From positions 2,296,019 to 2,360,018 of the forward strand of contig BCKC01000007.1 in NCBI GenBank assembly GCA_001600455.1: a DNA stretch of 64,000 nt, written 5' to 3'. Of the stretch, positions 10,998-23,175 are shown one piece after another. Origin of the DNA: Endocalyx cinctus (lineage: Eukaryota > Ascomycota > Sordariomycetes > Amphisphaeriales > Apiosporaceae). Positions within the stretch are counted from its first letter, which is position 1, and each line of letters starts with the position of its first letter. The notes under the pieces were generated by a model. That model had not been told where the DNA came from, made no database searches, and was given only the letters and a program-made list of their open reading frames with translations. The translations under genes and the position numbers were made by a program.

Positions 10998-12571
10998 TTA
11001 GTAGTCGTCACCGCGGCTGATGACCTCTTTCACCGTAGGTCGCAGAAGGATCGTCTATCGACGTCGTGAGTTAGTTATTGCGTATCTCTAAATGTTATTC
11101 TAAGAGGGGTGGGGAGTTCACATACGTGCTCAAATTGGGCGGTGTAAGAACCTTTCTTATCTACCAAAGGAGGGTAGTCCTCGACGATACCAGATTGCAC
11201 GAGATTGTTGAGCTAGGTAATTATTGAATTAGCTTTTTTTCTTCTTCGCCTATACGTAGATCGATGGCTTATTATGCATAACTTACACCGAGGAGATATT
11301 TCTCTTGTCCCAGTCTATCTAGGTATCGACGGCAAAACGGAATCGTGCTGAAATTCTTCTTGATGACGTTGAGGAGGGATTTCGCCGACGACAGGCGGAG
11401 GTCCACCTTTGGCGCGTCGCTCTTTAGGGCGTAGTGGGAGATCTCCCCTTCGTCGTGGACGTAACCGTTACCGGTGCTGCCGAAGGTCTCGATGGCGAAG
11501 ACGTCGCCCTCTTCCATCTTGGTGGTATCGGCCGATTTGACGATAGGGACGCTCTTGGTTCCGTGGATACTGTACGGGAGGATGGTGTGGCCCGACAGGT
11601 TTCGGATAGATTTGATCGGATAGGTGGTGCCGTTGATCTCGCACTCGTAGCTCTCCATCGTCTCTTGGATATAGCCACCCAACTCGCCGAGGCGCATGTC
11701 GATACCGGCCTCCTTGACACCCGTATTCGTCGCGTCTTTGACGGCGGCTAACAGGTTGTCGTACATGGGATCAAAAGCCATGGTAAAGGCACTATCGACA
11801 ATCCGACCGTTTATGTGAACACCGATATCGACCTTCATGACGTTGCTCTGCTGTAGAATGGTCTTGTTGCCTGCGTTAGGGCTGTAGTGGGCGGCGATTC
11901 GGTCGAGGTTAAGTCCGGTAGGGAAACCCATTCCCGCCACGATAGCATCGCCCTCGGTCAGACCATCGTGACCAAGAAGTCTTCGTACGCTGTCCTCAAT
12001 TCCGTTTGCAATCTCCGTCAGCGATTGGCCGGGCTTGATGTTCTTTTGGGCCCACTGCCGGACCTGACGGTGGGTTTCGGCGGCATGGCGGTAGTCAGTC
12101 AAGAAGTCGTTGTTAATGTTGTCGAGGTGGCGCTTCTCTTCGTTCGTGGTACGGTAGTTATTCTCGTTCGTATACTCGACTTCCTCGCCCTTGGGATATG
12201 TGTTGTTCGGGAACAGTTGCGAGATCAGGACGCTAGGAGGATCGGTTTGTGCGGTAGGGTTCTTCTTCTTCTTTTTATTCTTCTTTTTTTTGTTTTTCTT
12301 CTTCTTCTTGGCTTCTCCAGTTCCGGCATCAGCTACTTGCTCTTCGGCGGCGTCATCGTCTGAATCTTCGCCGGATTGTTCGGCAGCGTCGCCATTTGTA
12401 CCGTTGGCGGCAGCTTTCGCCTTGCCGCTACCATCCCCGTTAACTAAATAATTTTAATATTTTATTAGAGACGGTGTACATAATAATATGATATAGAATA
12501 TGTATATAAACTATGATATCTTACTTACCGCTGAGCTTTTTCAGCTCGTCTAGAGGTTCTGTAGCAGCCAT
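10998..12571 (-). CDS. Methionine aminopeptidase 2
   Basis: Four exons: 12571-12529, 12443-11287, 11212-11126 and 11054-10998; 447 residues. Removes the initiator methionine from nascent proteins. The acidic then polylysine N-terminus (about residues 40-75) is the ribosome-associating extension typical of type-2 eukaryotic enzymes. The pita-bread catalytic domain has every expected residue: His-200, metal ligands Asp-220, Asp-231, His-300, Glu-333, and Glu-428 in the QFEH motif at the end of exon 3. The last exon encodes [18 protein letters not shown], the usual C-terminus. All four splice joins keep phase. Fungi often carry several MetAP2 paralogues; which one this is cannot be told here. 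Confidence 0.94.
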
Positions 12572-13378
12572 TTCGAGTTGGCTCTTGTTTGTTAAATCTC
12601 GAAATTGATTTTTTTCAAAGAGCTTTCGCCAATCATCGACCCCTCCATTTTTTTTTATGTAGTGTTAGTTTAGGATGTCATTAGGAGGGCGCGGGGCTGT
12701 ATAGCCTGTTAATAGAATAATTCTTTGCTGTTGGATATATTCGTATACCGCGACTATTCTTTTAGGTGAACGACACCCCTTGATTCACTCGCAGACTCGA
12801 TGGATTTATCCATATATTATGACTTCCTCTGAATCCCCTGTTGACTTGTCTGGTATATATATATATGTATTGGGAAATTATGCTTTTGATCATGAGTTGG
12901 TGTTTCCACAGATACTTACTCACAGGTGACTCTGATAATAGGAATTGATAAACCAGTTTTTCGTTTGTATCACAATAACTTAGGCCCTAGCTTCATCCTT
13001 CATTTCCTTCTTCCTCTGTCAATGGGTATTCTCAAATTCAGGACTATCCTGAAGTTTATTATAAATTACTCATCCAAAACTCGATAAAGGAGAATCGGGT
13101 GTAACATGTGCTTGTTACTATTCTACTCGTAGTGGTCTTTCTGACCAAAATTTTGAAGGTTTCATATGTCCTATGTCATCTCCTATTCCTATTACCAATA
13201 ATACTCGACAAATCTGTTTCCACTGCGATACTCCATCTTCTTCTTGAATTATTTCAAGAATGCGGTAAATTTGACAAATTTAATTACCAAGTTCTACCTC
13301 ATTTTGCGAGCTTGTCTTAATGTGTATCAGTTTAGTTCTGTACGAGAACCAGATCATTAGTCAAAATATTATCGCACC
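12572..13378. other. Intergenic, divergent promoters
   Basis: AT-rich, with a short TA run near 12857-12866. No gene or regulatory site recognised. Confidence 0.5.
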
Positions 13379-14281
13379 ATGACGAAAGTAAAACTTCTCA
13401 CCTTGCTCAGAGAGGTCCGCCAGTGCATCTATCGTGAAGCGTTCAGGAACGTCGAAGTTCGTGTCCACCGCGAAACCATAGACCAGAGTGATACCCCCAA
13501 ACGCAAAGTCAACCCGCGGCTATCTCTATCCTTCTCACCTGTAAGACGTGCTGGATAGAGGGTCTGCTCATCTTCTGGGAAGAAATCTGTTTCACCATCT
13601 CCGGGGCCCAAAATTGCACCCTTCACGATCTCGACAAGTTTCTCGATCCCTTTGCCCTGCAGAACATAACGACGATCTACGGCTTTCAACCGAATGACTT
13701 GGAGACTCTGACATGCGAGCAGTGCGCGATCCCGGGATCCGCTGACGGCTACGCTATCGACCTGCGCCGTCACTACCCCAAGCTGCGCGTCTGCATACTG
13801 AACATTCGAAGAGAAGAGAGCGCCGTTAGTTTGCCTTTCCGGAAAGAAATATGGTCACGCCAACGCACCTTTGATGCTGTCAGTCAATTACTGTATCCAG
13901 ACGGTGATCCCCACCAATTTCTCACGACAATCGGGCTCTACCCTCGCACGAGAGTCAATATAATCCATACAATGTGGATTCGTGGCAATTATCCTGATGC
14001 AAATATGCCCCTGCAACTGGAACGCCTCTCGGTAAGTACTCTAGGTATAGAGGGGCTCTGGGACGATTGTAATCCTTGCTATGAATATTGTTGCGCATAT
14101 CGTAATAACCGCGAACATGATTAGGCAGGCCGTGTTAACCTGGTTACCAAAAGATTTTACTTTAAACCGCTCGGCACCTCCAACTATTTGTTAGATCGCA
14201 GAAATCAATGATAAACTAAGTAATGACGGGATAGAAGTGGAAGTAGAAGACGACGATATCTTTACTCAAGCTGACATCTAG
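13379..14281 (+). pseudogene. Unknown fungal protein gene (F-box/2EXR-like look), frame-broken
   Basis: The N-terminal frame from the ATG at 13379 reads LLREVRQCIYREAFRNVEVRVHR, a pattern like the LPxEIRxxIYxEAF start of small fungal F-box-like or 2EXR-type proteins. At about 13515-13535 the coding frame shifts by one base. It continues as TCKTCWIEGLLIFWEEI, then HDLDKFLDPFALQNITTIYG and HYPKLRVCILNIRREE to a donor at 14032. After an intron (14032-14194) the last exon adds 29 codons ending at 14281. Both sides of the break look protein-like and the 3' intron still splices in phase, so the lesion is either recent or an assembly error. Function is unknown. Confidence 0.6.
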
Positions 14282-15750
14282 CTCTATAACTGTTGATATT
14301 CGGAAAAAGGCGCTAAACCCATGGTATTGAGGGAAACATCTACGGGAAAAGATCACAATCTACGAAGATAAGAGGGAGCTTTCAGGAGTTTTAAGTATGT
14401 GGCATTGATGAGGTGAATTTGACCCAGTTAATCACATTTTACCTTTTTTGGAATATTCCTTCTTTTTGTCTCATTCTGAACGAGAGAAGAATATGTGAAA
14501 ATCGCTGTCCCTAGACATGGCGTGTTTATCTCCTCGGTATTCCTGAAACGCTCTAATGAGAAATGATATGAGGCTCCAATCGATCTAAATATGAGCGACG
14601 TATTGGTTTTATGGCAGAGCCGTCCAACCTACATGATATAACAGCGTGTAAATGCTATTCATGGTACCAGTAACGCTTTAGATCTCGTTGCGAAAGGGTC
14701 AGCCGGATCCGCGAGAACATTGATGACCTTCGATCTGTATAACTTTAAACTTAATACTCGTAGTATGAACAAGATTATCCAAGATATCAATTCAAATTCT
14801 GGATAAACTACGAACAAATCATACGCTGTGGTAGTGAGTAAGGACCGTAACGGGGTTACAAAAGTTAGTTTGTAAGAGAGACAAAGAATGGACTTTGGAG
14901 GCACAAAGAACCCAAGACTAAAAAGAAATCCAAAGTAAAGAAACTCGGCCATGAATCCCAGACCGACCAAGCCCAGCTCGGCTCACGCCCGGGCCCGGCT
15001 TGCCCACGACTCGCCCACGGCCCGGGTTAAAGCGGCACCGGCTTAGGATCATACACGGCAAAGAAAATTGTCGAGGGCAACTTTCAGGTGTGACATACGA
15101 TGGATCTATCTGCTGTCTTCTGATATATACTGGACGTGATCTCTGGATCCAGAATCCATGATGCGCTACAATGATGCTTGATTTTTTATTTATTTAGCTA
15201 TCTACCTAACCTAAGAACATACAGTAAATCCACTTATTGGGAAAACATAGAGAGATAAAAAAAAAAAAAAAAAAAAAAAAAAACGGGAAATACTGATGAT
15301 TTCCTACGTTTTTAATCCATTTTCAATACCCGAAAGAAAACCCTTCCCACGCTTCACGCAAGACGATGAACAGCGTAGTAGCACTGGACCGGGTGGCTAG
15401 TACGTACACACCATAATAATGCAACGCCATTATTTGATACGATACGCGAAGCTTATGTAAAACTTTCGCGCGCAGTCGCTCTCAGTTACCCTACCTAATC
15501 TAAGCAGACAGACCTGGGGTATATTCATTCTTATTTTTGTGTTAATTATAAATCCTTCGGATATTTTTGTGATTACCCCATTTCTACCCCATCATGAAGG
15601 AACATATCCTTAGTTCTTTTCTCAGGTCATCCTACATTTCTCGGGGCATGGAAATATCACCGACTACAATCCCCCAACTTACATAACCCGCCATTGAACA
15701 ACTCATCGCATACTTTTTTTCTTATCCCACCTCGAAGAAGGTCAATCAGT
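14282..15750. other. Intergenic with GC-rich patch and A27 tract
   Basis: No convincing gene. A sharply GC-rich patch with CCCGGGCCCGG lies at about 14961-15047 in AT-rich surroundings. A run of 27 A occupies 15257-15283. Confidence 0.55.
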
Positions 15751-17005
15751 CTACCTCTTCTTGACGCTAGGCCTAGGCTTACACTCGTCACCCTGGATGG
15801 GGTGGAGCATGACTTTGTTCGGGTACGTCTGATTATTTGCCATGAAACCCTTGCTCCAGTCATAGCCGACCGAGTAGGCGAAGATGGTACCCGAAGAGTT
15901 GAAGGTAGTAGCGGTGATGCTGCCGCCGACCGAGGGGAAGCCCTTGAGTCGGTGCTTGGCGTCCTTGTCCCAGTAGTGGAACGTTCCGTCACTACCCGCC
16001 GTGCTGAAGGTACCGTGTTGGGGGTGGAAAGAAATATCGTTGACGGTGTATACCTGCGTCGTGTTGCCCTGGGGAGGGTCTCGGTGGCACTTGAACGAGA
16101 AATTGGATCTATATAAGTTTTTCTTTCGTGAGCTACGGTCATAATTTTTTTCATGCAGATAGAAAGTGTATAGATCAAGCCAACTTACCCTGCATCCTTA
16201 TCCTCCACGTACTGGATAGCACAGCGGCCTTCGATACTACCAATAGCGAAACCCGTGGCGTCGGTGAAGCAGCTGACGACGCGAGTCTGCCACTTTAACG
16301 GGCTCTGCAGTGTCTTGTAGTACTTGAGCGGCTCTTGTAGGTTAATCACGTTGATGTAACGGTCCGCAGTGCCGACGACGAGGAGCGAGTTCCGCACGTC
16401 CATGGTGTATATGCGCTCCTGGCAGGTAACGGTGCCGACGGGGTTCTGGGCCCGTAGATCCCAGTACTTGACCGTCTTGTCCCACGATCCCGTCACCAGC
16501 ATCGGCCCGCTCGAGTTGGGCATCTCGAAGAAGCGGCAGCACTTCACCGGTTGGTCGTGTGCCGCTACCTGGACCGTCTGCAATGTTTGCAAGTCGCATA
16601 CTTTCGCCTGTCGATCCGCGCCGGAAGAAGCTACTTTGTTCCCGTCCTTTTCGTTTGCAACGTTGTAGTTAGTATAACCAGCTTCCGAGATTTTTCGAAT
16701 CGAGGGTATATAATAGATGTATAATAGAATAGAGCTCTACGTAAACATACCTTTGAAAAGTCAACGCAGAAAACGGGGGCGTCGTGCTCGTACATATGTT
16801 TTCCCTCGCTCGACCCGGTGTTTGAGATTTGATATATCCGGACCTTCTTATCCCAACTCGAGACGGCCATAATATCGGCTGTAGGGGAGAACACTATATC
16901 GGATACAGTGTCCTCGGGAGGGTTGGAAACGGCGACATCCTTGGAGAGATCACCGAGGGAGTTATTCGTCGTCGACGAGGACGCACCACCAAAGAGACCA
17001 GACAT
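15751..17005 (-). CDS. GLE2/RAE1: Gle2/Rae1 WD40 nuclear-pore and mRNA-export factor
   Basis: Three exons: 17005-16751, 16646-16189 and 16108-15751; 356 residues. Family role: a seven-bladed WD40 propeller that docks on the GLEBS motif of Nup116/Nup98 and takes part in mRNA export at the nuclear pore. The N-terminus MSGLFG is followed by PPEDTVSDIVFSP, SSWDKKVRIYQ, KQ-type repeat DGNKVASSGADRQAKVCDL, TGSWDKTVKYWDLR, IGSIEGRCAIQYV and SFKCHR, then NDISFHPQHGTFSTAGSDG and the C-terminus DECKPRPSVKKR, all characteristic of this family. Splice joins are exact. Near-certain orthologue. Confidence 0.95.
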
Positions 17006-19212
17006 TTTTTTAAAGGACTCGCAAAGGGTATTGAAAGAACAATAAAAAAAAGAATACTAAAAAAAAAAAGAGAGAGAAGAAACGCTTCAAGCGCTTTGAG
17101 TAATGTTCGAGGCTACAATCTTTATATTGTAAATCGTTGTGTAAGTCGTAACTGGAGTGAGCGGTAGGTAGGTCGACAGTCAACAAAAGGTGATATGGAA
17201 AGACGCGCTACGTGAAACAGAGAGGGAGTATTGATTCGTACGTGTTTATTTATAATAAATGTAAAACAGGACCAATTATAACTGTAATAAGTAGTATGTG
17301 GAAGTTAATCAAAGGTAGAGTTTGAGTGTATTAACTTGATAGTTGAAAATTAATATAGAATCGTGAAGTTGTAAGTGATATCGATGAAGGTAATAGTGTA
17401 GAAGCTCATAATTTTATGTGGATCTTTTTATCATTCAATTACAACAACCAACAGTGCACTTGGCACTACAGTACGGAGTATACCGCGCCTGTTTGGTGTT
17501 GTACCTAACAATGCTAACATTACCTTTTGAAGCTTCCCTGTAGTAGTATTTATAGCGTATAGTAGGCACTAATTGCCAGGCTGCCAGGCTAGCTTGCCTG
17601 CCTGCCTGCTTGCCAGTCCTACTGTCTGCCTGTCTGCCTAGGGAAAAAAAAAATTCACAAACACAAGTGGACATATTCGGCCCCATTAAAAAGTTATCTG
17701 GCTTTTGATTGGTTCAAAGATGACCTAAGCTAGATGCCCCACATTAAAGCTATTCAAACATTTTCCCTTAAAAAAGTTCATCTCGAAATTCTTTTCTCTC
17801 TTCTTTTTTTTCCCTTTCCTTTCTTCAACCCCCTCGCCCAATAAATCGCTATTCGAAGCTACATACAGAAAGATTGATTCTTAATCGAATCATCTTTCTT
17901 TTATATTAATATGCTTTGGGGAAAGTCCCCGGACATCCTAATCAAATTTTATTATTTGAAATAAGGAGCCGCGAAAACGCACCACCATAGAAGCACAGTG
18001 GTTTATCTTGATTCCTCTCTCGTTGTTTGATTCTTGTCATTTCACTTCGTATCTGCCCCGCCTGCCTATATCGATATCTGACATTCCTCTGCATCTACGT
18101 CGATGTTGCTATCCTTCGAAAGATTTCTCGCCGGAAGACCTCAGTGACGAAGATACGAGTCCGAGCTTCTTGCGCGTGCTTTTGAGGGTTTCGGAGACTT
18201 GGGTGTGGTAGATGTCTTTCGATGGTCGCGTTGGACGCTGGATCGGAATGAGGGCTTGAAGAGACGGGAGTTCCGTTGGAATACATACTTTTTTTCGTCG
18301 AAATTATGATAGTTATGCGATTGCCTCGCTTTTTCTTTCCTCTCGAGGGGGGGAAATGCTTGGTTACTCGATGGGGCTCATTCTTGGTGCGAGGGGGTTC
18401 AATCACATCATTCGTCTTTTTCTAATACGTTGTCTCGACAATATATTAGGTGGCCTATCTATCGATTGTATGATCGACCTTGCCTTCTTGAGATAAGGAG
18501 ATGAAGTCGTCTAGACTAATCCTACACTCTGGGACTTCGTGGGAAGTCCACCCTTTTTCTTGTCTACGTCGACTCTTCAACTCTGAATCGAAAGGGCTAC
18601 GTGGGGAACTAGGCTTTTTTTCATGAAGAGGTGTTTTCATTTCTTTTCTTCCCCAATGTTCAGGTGATGATAGTCATTTATAGAGTCAAGCACTGAGGCA
18701 ATCCATTCATGGTGCGCCCGTTGAAGACAGCAAAATGCGTTATGGTATCTGATGAACATATTCAATTTCTTTCTCTTTTTTTTGTTCCCTCCCGAAATAG
18801 TATATGTATATAAATCCTTACGGTCACACCGTTTCAAGCAAATAAATTATTATTCATAGATATTTTGATATAGTATTATATAGCTTTCCTCTGAAGGTGA
18901 TTTTTCTACAGTAAATGAAGTAATGTGACCAAACCAACGATGTTGACACCGCTTCGAATGATTTAATGCTGCCTGCTGTCATACCATTCTTTAAGGGTAT
19001 ATATAGTTAAGTAAATGTTTTTGGGTATGGCAAGTTTAACGCCTATTTTCGCCTTGAATTACACACTCGTGTGTTTTTGTAGAGCATTCCACCATGTGGT
19101 GTAGACAAAAGAGAGAAAAAAACAAAGGAATTCGATATTATGATAGAAAGACACCAGTGTCTCTTTTTTGACTTTTTTTCCCGTCTTTGTTTTTTTTTTT
19201 TTTTTTTTTTTT
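17006..19212. other. Long intergenic region
   Basis: About 2.2 kb, AT-rich. It holds a copy of the 14-bp composite motif TACAGTACGGAGTA at 17467-17480, a CCTG-rich stretch at about 17586-17642 and an imperfect hairpin near 17870-17898. Short open frames around 18000-18640 have no recognisable protein character. Confidence 0.5.
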
Positions 19213-20827
19213 TCACATCAACCCTCCTAGGACAACCTTGCTCACGTTAGTAACCTCCTGCTTAAGGCCCGACCGACTCGAGTCCTCAAACTCCTTGACG
19301 ACGTTCTGGATGATGATCTTCCGAACGCGGGCGTCAGCTTTAGCGAACAGCTCGGCCACGGCCGGCGTGCAGTCCTTGGGGGACGGCAGGAGGGTCATGA
19401 GCCTGCCGTAGCAGTCGATGAGGACGTCGCAGAGGGTGGCGAAGGTCTCGAAGAAGTCCGGGTCGAAGGGCAGGTTGGGCGTGAGCAGGTGGGTGTACTC
19501 CTCCCCGGGGACGAGGTCGTTACCCTCGCCGCCTAGGCCGAAGTTGATCACGCCCACCGTAGCTCCGTTCCCGAAACCCGACCCATCGAAGAGTCCCCCG
19601 TCCCCGGGTCCTACGCCTCCTCCTCCTCCTCCGCCTCCCGTCATGTCCGAAACGCCGCCGTCCGACTCCATCAGGGGCACGGCGGCGCCCGATTGCCGCC
19701 GTCCTTTCGCCCCGGGAACGCGGCGGAACATCTGCGGTAGACGCGCTCGCGAGAGGGAGCTCGTGTTCAGCCCGTTCTCGGTGTGGATCTGCTGGTAGGA
19801 GTCGAACTCGGAGAGGAGCGTGTTGAGCGAGCGCAGGAATTCGGGGGCCGTCGACGAGTTGAGGTCCATCACCGCGGGTAGCGAAAGCCCTAACAAAAGG
19901 TAGTTGGTCGCGCGTCGGGCGAGCTTTCGGGAGTCGAAGTAGGCCATCCGCGATAGATCGGGCTTATCGAATAGGAGCGTGTTGAACCAGTATACGCGAC
20001 CTTCATGACTAATCAAGCAGAAAAGCATAAAGTTAGTGATTGGAAAAGTACTCAAAAAAAAAAAAAGCAAAGAAAACCGAAAAGAAAAGACAAAAAAGAA
20101 CGCAAGTTCAACAGTTGAATCCGTTCGTATTCAACGTAGATAGAGGATGGAATAGACTAGATGTAGGTTTTACGTACGCTTTCCGTAGATAGTCTAACGT
20201 TGATATCCGCTTACTCGCCATCTCTTGAATGTGCTGGTGTAGGGAGGGCGTTTCCGTCGGCAATTGCAAGGTGGAATTAGGGGGATTTATCGGTGGCGAC
20301 GACACCGACGTTGTCGTCATGGTACGGCTGATCATTCTGGAAAAGGAGTCTCCCGAGGGAGGTGGGGACGAGTTCTGAGAGGAATCCACCTCGTGGTTGT
20401 TGTAGTTGATGAGATTGTTGCTGTTCAGCCTAGAGTTAAGGCGGGCGTAATCGGGCGGGAGCGCGGGAGGTATGGCGGCGTCGGTCACAAACAACGGGCT
20501 TCCTCCTCCATTAGACGTGGTAGACGAGCTAGCGCGGCGTTTCGCCTTGGAAGGGGAGGAAAACTGGGATATCCGGCCGAAGGAGGGTTTCCTGTCCCGG
20601 TCTCGATCGGGATCTTTCGTCAGAAGATTTCTCGAGTGCTGACGTTGCTGTTCTTGTTCCCGGTCGCGGTCCCCTGAGCTCGTACCCGGTCTCGATCGAC
20701 TGCTTCCGTTGATCCCGTTTGACGTATTATTATTATTATGGTTGTTGCTGCTGTTCCCCCAACTTATGCTTGAAAAAAGACTGGCACTGGCATGTTGAGA
20801 AGGCGTAGTGGCGGCAGATCTGTGCAT
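19213..20827 (-). CDS. Large conserved fungal protein, function unknown
   Basis: Two exons, 20827-20178 and 20008-19213 (phase 2 join), 481 residues. The first ~190 residues are Ser/Asn/Arg-rich and probably disordered. The segment KRISTLDYLRKAHEGRVYWF spans the splice, and what follows (NTLLFDKPDL, FDSRKLARRATNYLLLGLSLPAV) is a compact, hydrophobic, conserved-looking region. After a Gly-rich linker the C-terminal helical part starts near LPFDPDFFETFATLCDVLIDCYGRL and ends with LKQEVTNVSKVVLGGLM. I recall similar proteins annotated as hypothetical in many filamentous fungi but cannot name a function. The stop codon runs directly into 24 genomically encoded A residues in the sense strand. Confidence 0.8.
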
Positions 20828-23175
20828 GACTTTGTTTTCTCCTTCTATTTCCCTGAAAAAGGGATCCGCGCAAACCCAGCTTGGGAGATAGTGAACTTCC
20901 CTAGTGGCGTTAGGTCTTTCTTACTGGAAAGCTTTGATTGGATCTGGCGGGGTTTTTTTCGGACAGGGGGGGTAATTCTGCTATTTTGGATGGTACCGGT
21001 ATTATAATTCAATTGGAAAGATGAAGCAAGAGGTATATCTCTTTTAATTAATATATAAAGGCATAAAAAAAAATAAGGTAAGATAAAAGTTAGATGGTAA
21101 GGATATCAGGAGTATTATAGAGAGAGCAAAATAAAGAGTATTATATTATATGTATGTCTTGAAATAAATATTATCGAATGTTGCAACGGATAGGATTCTT
21201 TTAGGCGCAGCAGCACCCTTGGAAACTCGGTTTCTCGAAACAGTCAAAGGAAACGAGGGGATGGTATTGAAGAAAGAAAAGAGAGAGAGAGAGAGAAGAG
21301 GAAAAGAGCTGAACGGGTTGATGAAACGCGAATCAGACCAGAAACACAGGCAGACAGCTTAATTGGTGAGAATATTACTGATGAAGGATTCGAGAACTAC
21401 GCAACCTGTTGCTGACTGGCTGGATGTTCATTAAATATAATAAGTATAAATAATACGTATATATATATATATACGTTGCGTGCGTGTATAAATTCAAATT
21501 AAGTCAAATAAAATCCGTATGCAGCGTATACTTTATATAAGGTTACCGAAAAGAAAAGAAGAAGAAAAAGGAATGAATAAAGCAATACCTCGGAGAATAA
21601 GATCAAAATCCTAGGAAATCTTAGGAAAGATGAGGTAGAGGAGTATTATATTATTCTTCTTTTATTCCTTCCTTTTTTTGTTCTATGGAACATAAACATG
21701 GGTAAACCTTGGAAGAAGAGGGTGAAAATGACCATCACCAGATCATTGATTGCCCGTCCCAGATCCAAAAGCTCGAACAGACAGTCCGGCTAATCTAGGT
21801 ACTTAAGTAAATTGACAAGGGTTCAGCGGATTTGTTTTTTCCCTTCTTTTTTCTTTTGATTCTACTCCGTACTGTATTCTAAAATACTATTCTGGCTTGG
21901 AACCTTCTTAGTCTTTCTAGCTCATGTAGAGACTTACTCGATCATCTGTCTCTATTTCACTCTTTGTTAAAGAGGAGTGAAGGGGTCTTCTTAAGTTCTT
22001 ACCAGTGGAATTTCTCCAGGGTCTGCTTCTAGCGCATTTCCCGTGTTCTTCAGCGCCCTTCTAGCGCCATTATTAGTGCTTGGTAAAATAGATTAGGGGT
22101 CCATTTTACGACCCAAGTGATTAATATAGGAATATAGGGGTTGATAGCGTAGCCAACACCCAACCAGCCAGCCAGCCCACTAACTAACTTAGCCAACTGG
22201 AGTAAATGAGCTATTACATAAATATATTAGTAGGTGTCATATCGGAGCATTCTCTTAGCACGTATCCACACAAGACGCTCTTTTGGTCTGTTATAGTAGT
22301 TTTATCACAATTATTGATATACATATATATATCCAATCTGCTATAAATGAGGAATTAAACTGTTACACGATACAGTTCGCCTATAAACAGTGTTATTCGG
22401 CTACGACCTTAAGGGTTCTCTTTCCTAGCGGCAATCTGTGCGTACGTTTCATCTTCCTTAATAATTGCAGCCAAATATTTGCCTATTACTACGTACTATG
22501 TACTCTGTACTGTAGAGTAATTTTAACTCTCGTACGGACCATCAATCTCTCCCTCGGACATCCGGATTGCGAATACGACAACGATCATGATGACTTGTTG
22601 TATTTGCATCATATACAGAGTGTTTGAATCAAGCACATTCCCTCGATGAAGGGCAATATAATAAGCTTACACAGCAGCGTTGAGTACCACGCCAAGAATT
22701 TTGTCATGTCGAGAACGTCGAGACCTTAGCGGTATAGGTTGAATAAGTTATCAAGCTTAACCCGGAGCGGCATTGGAATGCCCAAAAGGGACATATCTTA
22801 TAACCGTATGCCTTAACGGCGGGGAATTCGACACTTTTGGGTCTTCGTAATACCACATCATCCGTGCCCCATCTCAAACGACGGCTAGAGGGTAATTCAT
22901 CCATCCGAGGTATAATAATTCTCAAGTATCTTCATTAAAAGGGGTGTTATTTTCTGTCCTAGTCGACTAGAACAAAAAGAGGACTCAAGAATCTGAAAAG
23001 CGACGGACCTTTTCATTAACCATTACAACACCCAATCACCTTGAATGAAATTATTATTTAGGGAGAAAGTAATTCATGGAAGGTCGCAACAAGTCTTGGA
23101 AACATCTAACTTGAAACATTTTTTTAACGAACCAGCTCGCTTCAATAAAGAAGAGGGGAAAAGCTGCCCTCCACT
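20828..23175. other. Long intergenic region
   Basis: About 2.3 kb, AT-rich. Contains a (GA)n stretch near 21281-21298, the perfect palindrome ACG(TA)8CGT at 21455-21476, an exact inverted copy of the 14-bp composite motif at 21863-21876 and a one-mismatch copy at 22501-22514. No gene supported. Confidence 0.5.

Noticed and set aside
13429..13773. Minus-strand 114-aa frame
   Set aside because: Antisense to the frame-broken gene, whose plus-strand sequence reads as protein-like in two frames and splices in phase.
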